Part shown: one piece after another, positions 1 to 8,881 of the stretch
How the letters are laid out: each line of letters begins with the position of its first letter
Numbering within the stretch: position 1 is the first letter of the stretch
NCBI RefSeq assembly: GCF_014305155.1
Contig: NZ_JACRUK010000001.1
Location: forward strand, 185,381 to 249,380
Source of the DNA: Flavobacterium muglaense
GTDB lineage: Bacteria > Bacteroidota > Bacteroidia > Flavobacteriales > Flavobacteriaceae
DNA length: 64,000 nt
Reading direction: 5' to 3'
Translations under genes and position numbers: made by a program
Notes under the pieces: model-generated
Told to the model about the DNA's origin: nothing
Database searches by the model: none
What the model saw: the letters and a program-made list of their open reading frames with translations, nothing else

Positions 1-369
1 TTTAATACTATTACCTAAACTTGACATTAATTCACCATCAATTTTGGCATCTTTCAACATAGCATCCAACTTTTGAGATAATAATCCCTGTGCTTCTGTA
101 GTATTTTCAACAACTTTTTTAGCTTTAGGTTTAGCTTCACCATTAGCAAGTTCAGGATAAACAAGAGTCCAGTCTAATTCATTATCTACCGGCTCAAAAG
201 CCGACAAAGCAAAAATCAAAGCCTCTGTACATAAACCAACAGATAACATCACTGTACCAGTTAACGGCCCAATTTCAAAGTGAGTAATTTTGAATAATGC
301 TCCAATAATTACTACTGCTGCACCCATTCCGTATGCGAAATTCATTGCTTTTTTACCTAATATTGCCAT
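1..369 (-). CDS. gldL: Gliding motility protein GldL (5' part; gene continues past the window edge)
   Basis: The first 123 codons of GldL are present; the 3' end lies outside the window. GldL is an inner-membrane protein that forms, with GldM, the proton-driven motor of gliding and the type IX secretion system. Two hydrophobic segments are visible (about residues 10-25 and 38-58). The second contains a glutamate at residue 49 within GLCTEALIF, matching the conserved membrane glutamate implicated in proton use. A charged region follows that fits the cytoplasmic part. The ATG at 367-369 begins MAILGKKAMNFAYG. The gene lies 53 bp downstream of gldK on the same strand, the usual gldK-gldL order, so the two are probably cotranscribed. 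Identity is confident; only completeness is limited. Confidence 0.95.
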   Translation of the reverse strand, partial: MAILGKKAMNFAYGMGAAVVIIGALFKITHFEIGPLTGTVMLSVGLCTEALIFALSAFEPVDNELDWTLVYPELANGEAKPKAKKVVENTTEAQGLLSQKLDAMLKDAKIDGELMSSLGNSIK

Positions 370-422
370 AATCTAAATTTTATAGTTTTGTTTATAATGT
401 TTGTTTTTTTTTGTTTTTGTAA

Positions 423-1823
423 TTATTTTTTACCGTTAGCGGTAGTCTTTAATCCCATGTAATCCTGAACAGTTCTAAATCCGATGAAACTTCTAGCCGA
501 ATCAGCATATTCAAAGTCTCTTGTACTTACTTGTAAAAAATATGCAACATCTTTCCAAGAACCACCACGTACTACTTTACGTTTATTGGACGCATCTAAT
601 ACATTTGGATTCATTGACGAAACATATTCGTAAGCATTAGGATCATAAGATGAATCCGTCCATTCAGAAACATTTCCAGCCATGTTATATAAATTATAAC
701 CATTAGGCTCGTAAGACTTCGCTTCTACAGTATACAAAGCATTATCTGCAGCATAGTCTCCTCTATTAGGCTTGAAGTTAGCCAAGAAACATCCTCTATC
801 ATTTTTAGTATATGGACCACCCCAAGGGTAAGTAGCAGACTCTAATCCACCTCTTGCAGAATATTCCCATTCTGCCTCAGTAGGCAATCTAAAAGAGTTT
901 ATTAAATCATGCCCTTTTTTCTTTGATTTGATGTACGTGTTTTTATTTAATGTTCTCCAAGCACAAAAAGCTTTCGCCTGAGTCCATTTTACCCCTACAA
1001 CAGGATAATCACCATAAGCTTTATGCCAAAAGTAATCATTGTGCATAGGCTCATTATAAGAATAAGCGAAATCTTTAATCCAGACTGTTGTATCTGGATA
1101 CACTTTTACCTCTTCTGTTTTTATGAAATCTTTTCTTTTCCCAACTTTAGCTTTTGCTGCAGCCTGAATATCCATCCATGAATAACGAAATTTCAATTTA
1201 TCTACATCAATAGTTCTTAAACCATTATATGAAGATTCTATCGGCAAATACATTGAATCCATTACTTCTACGTAATATTCATCAGGATATTGCTTAGGAT
1301 CAGTAATTAATTTTACTTTTCTATTTAGTTTTCTACCTGCATAAGGATCATCAGCAGTACCGATGCTGTAATAATTATCATACATGTATTTATCATAAGC
1401 AGTCATTTTTTCAGGATCAGAATCATTGAAGGCAAAGTCACCAATGCTTCCGGCGTTTTTTCCTTTTCCTTTTGCATCACCACCTTTGATACCACTCATA
1501 TCCGCAAGAATTGCTAAACGAACTCTCATTGTAGAATCCTTTACCCATTCTACGAATTGACGGTACTCACTATTAGTAATCTCCGTTTCATCCATGTAGA
1601 AAGAACGAACAGTAACTGTTTTTGTTGGAGCATCTTGTACCGAAGCAACATCATCATCTGACTTACCCATGATAAAAGACCCACCAGGAACTAAAGTCAT
1701 TCCATAAGGTTTTTCAGGATGCCATTTAGCTCCCTTAACACCCACCAACTCACCATTATCGCCTGATTTACCACAGCCAATTATTAGCGTTATTATTGCT
1801 ATAAATGCAATGAACTTCTTCAT
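423..1823 (-). CDS. gldK: Gliding motility lipoprotein GldK (FGE/SUMF1-like fold)
   Basis: GldK is an outer-membrane-associated lipoprotein that forms the periplasmic ring of the gliding/type IX secretion machine with GldN. The N-terminus MKKFIAFIAIITLIIGCGK is a lipoprotein signal with a lipobox cysteine. The body has the formylglycine-generating-enzyme-like fold: MTLVPGGSFIMGKSDDD near the start, DETEITNSEYRQF, PVVGVKWTQAKAFCAWR, RLPTEAEWEYSARGG, GNVSEWTDSSYD and a final FIGFRTVQ. Members of this family in gliding bacteria are structural and not known as enzymes. An in-frame ATG lies five codons upstream (1838), but starting at 1823 gives the cleaner lipoprotein signal. gldL follows directly. 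Confidence 0.95.
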   Translation of the reverse strand: MKKFIAFIAIITLIIGCGKSGDNGELVGVKGAKWHPEKPYGMTLVPGGSFIMGKSDDDVASVQDAPTKTVTVRSFYMDETEITNSEYRQFVEWVKDSTMRVRLAILADMSGIKGGDAKGKGKNAGSIGDFAFNDSDPEKMTAYDKYMYDNYYSIGTADDPYAGRKLNRKVKLITDPKQYPDEYYVEVMDSMYLPIESSYNGLRTIDVDKLKFRYSWMDIQAAAKAKVGKRKDFIKTEEVKVYPDTTVWIKDFAYSYNEPMHNDYFWHKAYGDYPVVGVKWTQAKAFCAWRTLNKNTYIKSKKKGHDLINSFRLPTEAEWEYSARGGLESATYPWGGPYTKNDRGCFLANFKPNRGDYAADNALYTVEAKSYEPNGYNLYNMAGNVSEWTDSSYDPNAYEYVSSMNPNVLDASNKRKVVRGGSWKDVAYFLQVSTRDFEYADSARSFIGFRTVQDYMGLKTTANGKK

Positions 1824-1974
1824 ATAAATTTGGGTCATATATTCAATATTTATTAATGTGCAAACCTATTTATTATTTTGATAAAAAACAATTATTTTAT
1901 ATCAAACAATATCATTTTTAAAAATTATTCTTTTTAAGCCCTTAAAACGCTTTAAATCGTTTATTTTATGACTT

Positions 1975-3126
1975 TTAAATGCTGTTTTTACGCAACGCCT
2001 TCCACCATCTTTCTGGTAGCTCTTGATTACAAGCCCCTAAATATTCATCATAGGAACAAGGTAATAACGTATTTCTTTTTAATTTATTATTCCCATTTGA
2101 AATAAATGGTATTTCTATCCACCATCTATCCGTTTTATCACTTTTATAAAAAATCAAAACCTCTTCTTCCGAAGGTACAATGTATTTGATATAGTTCTCG
2201 CGACTACCAAATGGGTATTCATGAGAACGATAATGAAATCCTTCAATAAAATACCAGATTACCTGTGATACCAAAACGGATTCTTGAACTGAATTATTGT
2301 GGTTAAAAACCCCAAACATCGAAACTTTATCACTTATCCCTGCATAGCGCGACAAAGAACAAATTTCTTTTCCATCAAATCCATTAGGTGTAAAGGTAAT
2401 AAAATTCCCTGAATCTGATGATTTTACTGAATTCAAATCTAAACTCACAATATCAGCATCTCTAAAAACGGGCTCCGCTAAAGCTATATTTTTCGAAATT
2501 TCACCTAATCGATAACCATCAAAAAATAATTTTTCGACTAAATCAATTTCTTCTTGCGAATTATAATAGGTTTGATAGCCGATATTACAATAATTAAACA
2601 AGTTATTTGGCTCGTCAATAATCATTTTAGTTAGATAGGAAGATGCTAAAGCTCCTTCATTTTCTTTACCAAAATCAAACTTACTATCAATAGCTACTAC
2701 ATTCACCATTTGCTCGAGCTCATCGTAAGCTCTATACATTGGATATGTTAAGTCTTGTGAACCTCCTATTACTATTGGAACTACTTTGTTTTTAATTAAA
2801 CTCGAAACTACTTTGCGTAAAGCAAAATAAGTGTCTTCAATAGAATCACCTGCCAAAATATCACCTAAATCAGCAATTGAAGCGTCCCAATTCCCAGGGA
2901 ACATACCATACAATTCCTCGCGAATAGCAGTCAAATCAACATCTACGAAAGCTGCATCAGCACCTCGATTTTCCAAAACTCCGATGATAGCAATGTTAAT
3001 TTTACTAATATCTGGAAACTGATTTTGGGTATGAAACACGATTTTACTTCCTAATTGTTGCGAAGACAACCTTTCAATCTTATCTAAAACAGTGGCATCA
3101 ATGGGTTTTAAAAACTCAAATTCCAT
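1975..3126 (-). CDS. Arginase/formimidoylglutamase-fold protein, probably catalytically altered
   Basis: This 383-residue protein has the layout of the ureohydrolase (arginase, agmatinase, formimidoylglutamase) family, but several metal-ligand motifs are changed. The GG(D/G)H motif reads GGSQD (Gln124 in place of His). The DAHxD motif reads DSKFD (Asp147, Lys149, Asp151; His replaced by Lys). The SxDxD motif reads SLDLN (Asp230, Asn232). Three of the six usual Mn ligands are therefore substituted, so normal two-metal hydrolysis looks unlikely. It sits between topA and gldK on the same strand, an arrangement I recall from other Flavobacteriia. A structural, regulatory or motility-linked role is possible but unproven. 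Automatic pipelines would probably label it formimidoylglutamase. Confidence 0.75.
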   Translation of the reverse strand: MEFEFLKPIDATVLDKIERLSSQQLGSKIVFHTQNQFPDISKINIAIIGVLENRGADAAFVDVDLTAIREELYGMFPGNWDASIADLGDILAGDSIEDTYFALRKVVSSLIKNKVVPIVIGGSQDLTYPMYRAYDELEQMVNVVAIDSKFDFGKENEGALASSYLTKMIIDEPNNLFNYCNIGYQTYYNSQEEIDLVEKLFFDGYRLGEISKNIALAEPVFRDADIVSLDLNSVKSSDSGNFITFTPNGFDGKEICSLSRYAGISDKVSMFGVFNHNNSVQESVLVSQVIWYFIEGFHYRSHEYPFGSRENYIKYIVPSEEEVLIFYKSDKTDRWWIEIPFISNGNNKLKRNTLLPCSYDEYLGACNQELPERWWKALRKNSI

Positions 3127-3190
3127 TTTATATCTTTTTCTCCTCTCCTCAACCCTCTCTCATGGAGAGCGTCGCAACTGGAATTAGTTA

Positions 3191-5722
3191 TTATTTCTTT
3201 TTGGCAACTGCTTTTTTAGCCGCCGGCTTTTTGGCTGCCGCTTTCTTAGCGGGTGCTTTTTTAGCAGCTGTTTTCTTGGCAGGGGTTTTCTTAGCAATCA
3301 TTTCCTGCACTTCTTCCAAAGTTAGTTTTGTTGCATCGACGTCTTTACTCAATTCAATTTTGATTTTTCCTTTAGTAATAACCGAGCGACCCCAACGTGC
3401 TTTTTCGACCAAAATTCCTTCGTCTTCCCAATTATGGAGTACTTTATCAATATTCTTCTGAATTTTATCTTCAATCAAGGCTTCAATATCTGCTTGTGAC
3501 AAATTATCGAAATTGTATTTTTTACTCACATTAATAAAAATACCGTTCCACTTAATGAATGGACCAAAACGCCCCACTCCTTTTTGAACACCTTCGCCTT
3601 TGTAAACAGCAATTGGCGCATCGGCAATAGCCTTTTCATCAATTAACTCCTGTGCTCTTTTAAAATCAACATCCAAAGGATTCTCTCCTTTTGGCAACGA
3701 AACAAAAGCAGCACCGTGACGAATGTAGGGACCGTATCGCCCGTTACTTACCTCTACTTCTTCTCCTTGATATTCTCCTAGATTTTTAGGAAGCAAAAAC
3801 AAATTCAATGCTTCTTCTAAATTGATGTTTCCAATGTTTTGATCAGACATTAAGCTAGCAAACTTTTTATCTTCGTCATCAGCAGCTCCAATTTGAGCCA
3901 TCGGTCCAAACTTCCCTAAACGAACAGAAACCGGCTTGCCTGTATTAGGATCAGTTCCTAAAATTCTTTCACCACTTTCTCTTTCGGCATTTGCTTCTAC
4001 ATCTTTTACTGTTGGGTGAAATTGATCGTAGAATTCCTTCATCATTACAGCCCAATCTACATTTCCTTCGGCTATTTCATCAAAATCCTGCTCTACTTTT
4101 GCAGTAAAGTTATAATCTAATATATTTCCGAAATTTTTCACCAAGAAATCGGTTACAATTGTACCAATATCTGTTGGCACCAATTTTCCTTTATCAGAAC
4201 CTGTATTCTCTTTAAGCAACTTCTCTCCTACTTTATTAGCTTGCAAAGTAAGCTGCGTATAATTACGTTCTTGACCGTCAAGGTTTCCTTTTTCGACATA
4301 ATTTCTATTGATAATCGTAGAAATTGTAGGCGCATAAGTAGACGGACGACCAATACCTAATTCTTCTAATTTTTTTACCAATGATGCCTCAGTGTAACGA
4401 GCTGGCGGTCTTGAGTACCTCTCTGTTGCTGTGATGTAATTATTCAATAATTTTTCATTCACTTTCATTGCAGGCAACATTCCTTCTTGCTCCTCTTCGT
4501 CATCATCGTGTCCTTCTAAGTACACTTTCAAGAATCCTTCAAAAAGCAATACTTCGCCCGAAGCCGTAAATAACTCTCCGTGATTATTGGCTTCAATCTT
4601 AACATTTGTTCTTTCTAGTTGCGCATCGCTCATTTGAGAAGCCAATGTTCTTTTCCAGATTAAATCATACAAACGCGCTTGATCTCTGTCGATATTCACC
4701 GTATGACGTGACATATCTGTAGGACGGATCGCCTCGTGCGCTTCCTGAGCCCCTTTACTTTTATTGGTAAACGTTCTAGGCTTAGAAAATTCTTTTCCGT
4801 ATGATTTGATGATTTCTGCTTGAGCAGCATCCATTGCATCCTTTGATAAGTTTACACTATCGGTTCTCATATAAGTTATCAATCCCGCTTCGTATAAACG
4901 TTGTGCTAATTGCATGGTAATCCCTACTGGCAAATACAATTTTCTAGCAGCTTCTTGCTGCAAGGTAGAAGTTGTAAAAGGTCCTGTTGGAGATTTTTTA
5001 GTTGGTTTCGTTTCTAAATCTGAAACTTTATAAGTAGAACCTACATTTTTATTTAAAAAATCTTCGGCTTCTTTTTTAGTATTGAAATTTTTAGGCAGTT
5101 TTGCTTTGAATGACTTCCCAGCTTCATTTGTAAACTCGGCAACTACAGAATAGGTTGCTACTGCATTAAAGTTTTGGATATCTCTTTCACGTTCCACAAT
5201 TAAACGAACGGATACCGATTGTACACGACCTGCTGAGAGACCTCCTTTTATTTTTCGCCAAAGCACAGGAGACAATTCGTAGCCCACTAATCGATCAAGT
5301 ACTCTACGTGCTTGTTGTGCATTGACTAAATTATAATCAATCTCACGAGGATTCTCAATCGCTTTTAAAATGGCGTTCTTAGTAATTTCGTGAAAAACGA
5401 TACGTTTGGTTTTTTTAGAATCTAATTTTAGCTCTTCGGCTAAATGCCAAGAGATAGCTTCACCCTCACGATCCTCATCACTTGCTAACCACACCATTTC
5501 GGCTTTTTTGGCTAAGCCTTTCAACTTGGTTACCAATGCTTTTTTATCGGCCGAAACTTCGTATTTTGGTTTAAAACCATTCTCTACATCTACACCAATT
5601 TCCTTTGAAGGCAAGTCGGCAATGTGCCCATAACTTGACTCTACTTGAAAATCACTTCCTAGAAATTTCTCGATTGTTTTTGCCTTTGCAGGTGACTCAA
5701 CTATTACTAAATTCTTTGCCAT
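3191..5722 (-). CDS. topA: DNA topoisomerase I (type IA)
   Basis: TopA relaxes negative supercoils by single-strand passage. The N-terminal TOPRIM domain begins LVIVESPAKAKTIEKFLG and contains the acidic motif ASDEDREGEAISWHL. The catalytic tyrosine region reads AGLITYMRTDSVNLS. After about residue 570 there are topoisomerase C-terminal repeats, visible as recurring (K/R)xGRFGPFI or GRYGPYI blocks. The last 35 or so residues are a Lys/Ala/Pro tail built of KK-A/P-A units, a histone-H1-like feature that probably adds non-specific DNA affinity. The ATG at 5722 gives MAKNLVIVESP; an in-frame ATG seven codons upstream is less likely. The gene ends 65 bp before the arginase-fold gene, so cotranscription is possible. 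Confidence 0.96.
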   Translation of the reverse strand: MAKNLVIVESPAKAKTIEKFLGSDFQVESSYGHIADLPSKEIGVDVENGFKPKYEVSADKKALVTKLKGLAKKAEMVWLASDEDREGEAISWHLAEELKLDSKKTKRIVFHEITKNAILKAIENPREIDYNLVNAQQARRVLDRLVGYELSPVLWRKIKGGLSAGRVQSVSVRLIVERERDIQNFNAVATYSVVAEFTNEAGKSFKAKLPKNFNTKKEAEDFLNKNVGSTYKVSDLETKPTKKSPTGPFTTSTLQQEAARKLYLPVGITMQLAQRLYEAGLITYMRTDSVNLSKDAMDAAQAEIIKSYGKEFSKPRTFTNKSKGAQEAHEAIRPTDMSRHTVNIDRDQARLYDLIWKRTLASQMSDAQLERTNVKIEANNHGELFTASGEVLLFEGFLKVYLEGHDDDEEEQEGMLPAMKVNEKLLNNYITATERYSRPPARYTEASLVKKLEELGIGRPSTYAPTISTIINRNYVEKGNLDGQERNYTQLTLQANKVGEKLLKENTGSDKGKLVPTDIGTIVTDFLVKNFGNILDYNFTAKVEQDFDEIAEGNVDWAVMMKEFYDQFHPTVKDVEANAERESGERILGTDPNTGKPVSVRLGKFGPMAQIGAADDEDKKFASLMSDQNIGNINLEEALNLFLLPKNLGEYQGEEVEVSNGRYGPYIRHGAAFVSLPKGENPLDVDFKRAQELIDEKAIADAPIAVYKGEGVQKGVGRFGPFIKWNGIFINVSKKYNFDNLSQADIEALIEDKIQKNIDKVLHNWEDEGILVEKARWGRSVITKGKIKIELSKDVDATKLTLEEVQEMIAKKTPAKKTAAKKAPAKKAAAKKPAAKKAVAKKK

Positions 5723-5834
5723 TGCTCTATTTTTCTGGGACAAAAGTATCTATTTTTTTTAAATATTGAGATTTTGAATTGATTTTTAAAAAATAATTTG
5801 ATAAAAAACAACTTTAATTATGGGAATAGAACGC

Positions 5835-5931
5835 CGTTTTTTAGCCCCGATTGAAATGAAAATCCTTATTGTTCTTTCTTTAAGAACAATAAGATTGCAA
5901 TGGAAAGCGGGAAATAGCTCCAAGAACAAAC
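5835..5931 (+). repeat. Dispersed hairpin element, copy 1
   Basis: The left end reads TTTTTTAGCCCCGATTGAAA, followed by a near-perfect central stem (CTTATTGTTCTT pairing with AAGAACAATAAG over a 4-nt loop). The right end reads GGAAAGCGGGAAATAGCTCC. The left end resembles those at about 30579 and 63778 in this window, which suggests a short interspersed family. Confidence 0.65.
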
Positions 5932-5988
5932 TCTAAAAACAATGTTAATTCTTTGGCTGACATCTTGTCATATTTGTTCGAATGTTTG

Positions 5989-5996
5989 TATCTTTG
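5989..5996 (+). promoter_or_regulatory. Candidate -7 promoter box for miaB
   Basis: TATCTTTG matches the Bacteroidota TAnnTTTG -7 box. A TTG lies 21 bp upstream (5965-5967) and the miaB ATG is 33 bp downstream. Confidence 0.55.
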
Positions 5997-6029
5997 CCTC
6001 CTTATTATACACACTTTTGAAAGTGACTT

Positions 6030-7475
6030 ATGGAAAAGATTATTGAAGAAAGCAAGCAAGGCGAAAGTCTTGTTTTAGAAAACAAACCGGAGAACACAAA
6101 AAAACTATTTATAGAAAGCTATGGTTGTGCGATGAATTTTTCGGACAGTGAAATTGTAGCTTCCATTTTATCTGAAAACGGATACAACACGACTCAAATT
6201 CTTGAAGAAGCTGATTTAGTGCTTGTAAACACTTGTTCTATTAGAGATAAAGCAGAGCAAACGGTACGCAAACGATTAGAAAAATACAATGCCGTGAAAC
6301 GCATTAACCCGAAAATGAAAGTGGGCGTTCTAGGCTGCATGGCTGAACGTTTAAAAAGTCAGTTTCTTGAAGAAGAAAAAATTGTTGACCTTGTTGTAGG
6401 TCCTGATGCCTATAAAGATTTACCTAATTTATTAAGTGAAGTTGAAGAAGGTCGTGATGCGATTAATGTAATTTTATCGAAAGATGAAACGTATGGTGAT
6501 ATTTCGCCTGTGCGCTTGATGAGCAATGGAATTACGGCGCTTGTATCCATTACTCGTGGTTGTGATAACATGTGTACTTTTTGCGTAGTGCCTTTTACTC
6601 GAGGTCGTGAACGCAGTCGTGAGCCACAAAGCATCATGAAAGAAATTCAAGATTTATGGGACAAAGGCTTTAAGGAAATTACGCTTTTAGGTCAGAATGT
6701 GGATAGTTACCTTTGGTACGGTGGTGGTTTGAAAAAAGATTTTGCTACTGCTACTGAAATGCAAAAAGCTACTGCTGTAGATTTTGATCAACTATTAGAA
6801 ATGGTGGCTGTAGGTTTCCCAAAGATGCGTATTCGTTTTTCGACTTCAAACCCACAAGACATGCACGAGAGTGTTTTGCATGTTATTGCGAAACACAATA
6901 ATATATGTAAGCACATTCACTTGCCAGTACAATCTGGAAGCAATAGAATTTTGAAAGAGATGAACCGCCTTCACACTCGTGAAGAATACATGACATTGAT
7001 TGACAAAATAAGATCGATTATTCCAAATAGCTCTATTTCGCAAGATATGATTGCTGGTTTCCCAACTGAAACAGAGCAAGATCATCAAGATACTTTGAGT
7101 TTAATGGAATATGTAAAATATAATTTTGGATACATGTACTCTTATTCTGAACGTCCAGGAACACTGGCAGGAAGAAAAATGGAAGATGATGTAACCGATG
7201 AAACCAAAGCAAGACGTTTACAAGAAATTGTTGATATGCAGCAAAAACACGCTTGGGCACGATCTGAGGAGTTTATTGGTCAAACAGTAGAGGTTTTGGT
7301 CGAAAAAGTTTCTAAAAAATCGACAGAAGAATTCTCTGGAAGAAATTCTCAGAGCATTACAGTGGTTTTCCCGAAGGAAAATTATAAAATTGGTGATTTT
7401 GTAAATGTAAAAATCAACTCTTGTACTAGTGGAACTTTAAAAGGGGAAGCTGTTGGCTTGAGTGCTATGAATTAA
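6030..7475 (+). CDS. miaB: tRNA-2-methylthio-N6-dimethylallyladenosine synthase MiaB
   Basis: MiaB is a radical-SAM methylthiotransferase that converts i6A37 to ms2i6A37 in tRNAs reading UNN codons. The N-terminal methylthiotransferase domain has its three cluster cysteines (Cys33 in ESYGCAMN, Cys69 in VNTCSIR, Cys103 in LGCMAERL). The radical-SAM cluster motif CxxxCxxC is at 178-185 (RGCDNMCTFCVVPFTRGRE). A C-terminal TRAM domain follows (about 415-478). The length of 481 residues is normal for the family. The gene is divergent from topA and preceded by a TAnnTTTG box. The next gene starts 74 bp downstream across an AT-rich repeat spacer, so the two may form an operon. Confidence 0.96.
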   Translation: MEKIIEESKQGESLVLENKPENTKKLFIESYGCAMNFSDSEIVASILSENGYNTTQILEEADLVLVNTCSIRDKAEQTVRKRLEKYNAVKRINPKMKVGVLGCMAERLKSQFLEEEKIVDLVVGPDAYKDLPNLLSEVEEGRDAINVILSKDETYGDISPVRLMSNGITALVSITRGCDNMCTFCVVPFTRGRERSREPQSIMKEIQDLWDKGFKEITLLGQNVDSYLWYGGGLKKDFATATEMQKATAVDFDQLLEMVAVGFPKMRIRFSTSNPQDMHESVLHVIAKHNNICKHIHLPVQSGSNRILKEMNRLHTREEYMTLIDKIRSIIPNSSISQDMIAGFPTETEQDHQDTLSLMEYVKYNFGYMYSYSERPGTLAGRKMEDDVTDETKARRLQEIVDMQQKHAWARSEEFIGQTVEVLVEKVSKKSTEEFSGRNSQSITVVFPKENYKIGDFVNVKINSCTSGTLKGEAVGLSAMN

Positions 7476-7549
7476 AATGTTTAAAGTTTAAGAATTAAAG
7501 TTAGGAGAACTTTAAACCTTAAACACAAAAAACTTTAAACTAAAAACAT
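7476..7549 (+). repeat. TTTAAAGTTT-type inverted repeat spacer
   Basis: The 74-bp miaB-regulator spacer is composed almost entirely of TTTAAAGTTTA words and their reverse complements (ACTTTAAACCTTAAAC, AACTTTAAACT). It can fold into alternative hairpins and has no coding potential. Confidence 0.6.
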
Positions 7550-8806
7550 ATGGAGTCTATTCAAAATATAAAACAACGATTTGAGATTATTGGGAATGAC
7601 CCAAAGCTAAATCGTGCCTTAGAAAAAGCAATCCAGGTTGCTCCTACAGATATTTCGGTATTGGTGGTGGGAGAAAGCGGAGTTGGTAAGGAAAGTATTC
7701 CGAAAATTATACATTCTTTATCGCATAGAAAACACGGTAAATACATAGCCGTAAACTGTGGTGCTATACCCGAAGGAACAATTGATAGTGAACTTTTTGG
7801 TCATGAGAAAGGAGCTTTTACCGGCGCGACAAGCACACGTGAAGGGTATTTTGAAGTGGCTGATGGCGGAACTATATTTCTGGATGAAGTAGGTGAATTA
7901 CCGTTAACAACTCAAGTGCGTTTACTACGTGTACTGGAAAATGGTGAGTTTATCAAAGTAGGTTCGTCTCAAGTTCAAAAAACAGATGTACGCATCGTTG
8001 CTGCTACCAATGTGAATTTATTTGATGCGATCGAAAAAGGAAAATTCCGTGAGGATTTGTATTACCGTTTGAGTACTGTTGATATTTTACTACCACCTTT
8101 ACGAGATCGAAAAGATGATATTCATTTATTGTTTAGAAAGTTTGCTGCTGATTTTGCTCATAAATACAAAATGCCGCCTTTAAAACTAGATGATAACGCT
8201 ATTCAAGTTTTACAAAAATTTCGCTGGAGTGGAAACATTCGTCAATTGCGAAACGTTGCCGAACAAATTTCGGTTTTAGAAACCAATCGAGATATATCGG
8301 TACAAACTTTACAATCGTACCTACCATCTGAAGGAAGCAATTTACCCTCAGTGATTAAAGATAAAAAGGCCGAAAACGATTTTAGTACAGAAAGAGATAT
8401 TTTATACAAAGTACTTTTTGACATGAAAAGTGATCTTCATGATTTGAAAAAACTCACTTTAGAATTGATGAAAAATGGCTCGGCTAAAACCCAAGACATT
8501 AACCCTTCATTAATTCAGAAAATTTATGGCAATCAAGAAAACGACAGCGAAATAGATTTTGAAGAACAGCCTAGAACTGCACTAATTTCTAATCCTACAA
8601 AAGAAGAACGCTACCAAGAAACCGAAGAGAATTACTTGTTTGCAGAAACAATTGAAGAAGAAGAGGTTTTACGATTAGAGCAAAAAGAAATCGAAATGAT
8701 CAAAAAGTCATTAGAAAAAAACAAAGGAAAACGTAAAGCTGCAGCTGATGAACTAGGAATCTCCGAAAGGACTTTGTACCGTAAAATAAAGCAGTTTGAC
8801 CTATAA
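7550..8806 (+). CDS. Sigma-54-dependent transcriptional activator (AAA+ and Fis-type HTH, no receiver domain)
   Basis: This is a bacterial enhancer-binding protein that would use ATP hydrolysis to open sigma-54 promoters. The AAA+ domain starts almost at the N-terminus, with Walker A GESGVGKE, the sigma-54 contact loop GAFTGA, Walker B GGTIFLDEVGE and an arginine-finger region YYRLSTVDILLPPLRDR. A variable linker (about 270-375) leads to a Fis-type helix-turn-helix at the C-terminus (KRKAAADELGISERTLYRKI). There is no receiver, GAF or PAS domain, so activity must be controlled by expression, the linker or a partner protein. It lies between miaB and an lptE-secG group, and a sigma-54-like promoter occurs nearby ahead of groES. 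The target genes are unknown. Confidence 0.9.
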   Translation: MESIQNIKQRFEIIGNDPKLNRALEKAIQVAPTDISVLVVGESGVGKESIPKIIHSLSHRKHGKYIAVNCGAIPEGTIDSELFGHEKGAFTGATSTREGYFEVADGGTIFLDEVGELPLTTQVRLLRVLENGEFIKVGSSQVQKTDVRIVAATNVNLFDAIEKGKFREDLYYRLSTVDILLPPLRDRKDDIHLLFRKFAADFAHKYKMPPLKLDDNAIQVLQKFRWSGNIRQLRNVAEQISVLETNRDISVQTLQSYLPSEGSNLPSVIKDKKAENDFSTERDILYKVLFDMKSDLHDLKKLTLELMKNGSAKTQDINPSLIQKIYGNQENDSEIDFEEQPRTALISNPTKEERYQETEENYLFAETIEEEEVLRLEQKEIEMIKKSLEKNKGKRKAAADELGISERTLYRKIKQFDL

Positions 8807-8845
8807 ACAGCAATCAATTGTAAATTTAGTGGTCATTTTTTTGAA

Positions 8846-8853
8846 TATCTTTG
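8846..8853 (+). promoter_or_regulatory. Candidate -7 promoter box for the lptE-secG operon
   Basis: TATCTTTG matches TAnnTTTG, 28 bp before the ATG at 8882. No strong -33 TTTG was identified. Confidence 0.5.
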
Positions 8854-8881
8854 ACACCAACGCTTACTATCAAAACATAAA

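Larger units (their letters stand above)
5744..6029. other. Divergent topA/miaB intergenic region with dispersed repeat copy 1
   Basis: This 286-bp gap separates divergent topA and miaB. It holds a hairpin-forming dispersed repeat at about 5835-5931, followed by the miaB promoter region. No protein-coding potential is seen. Confidence 0.7.
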
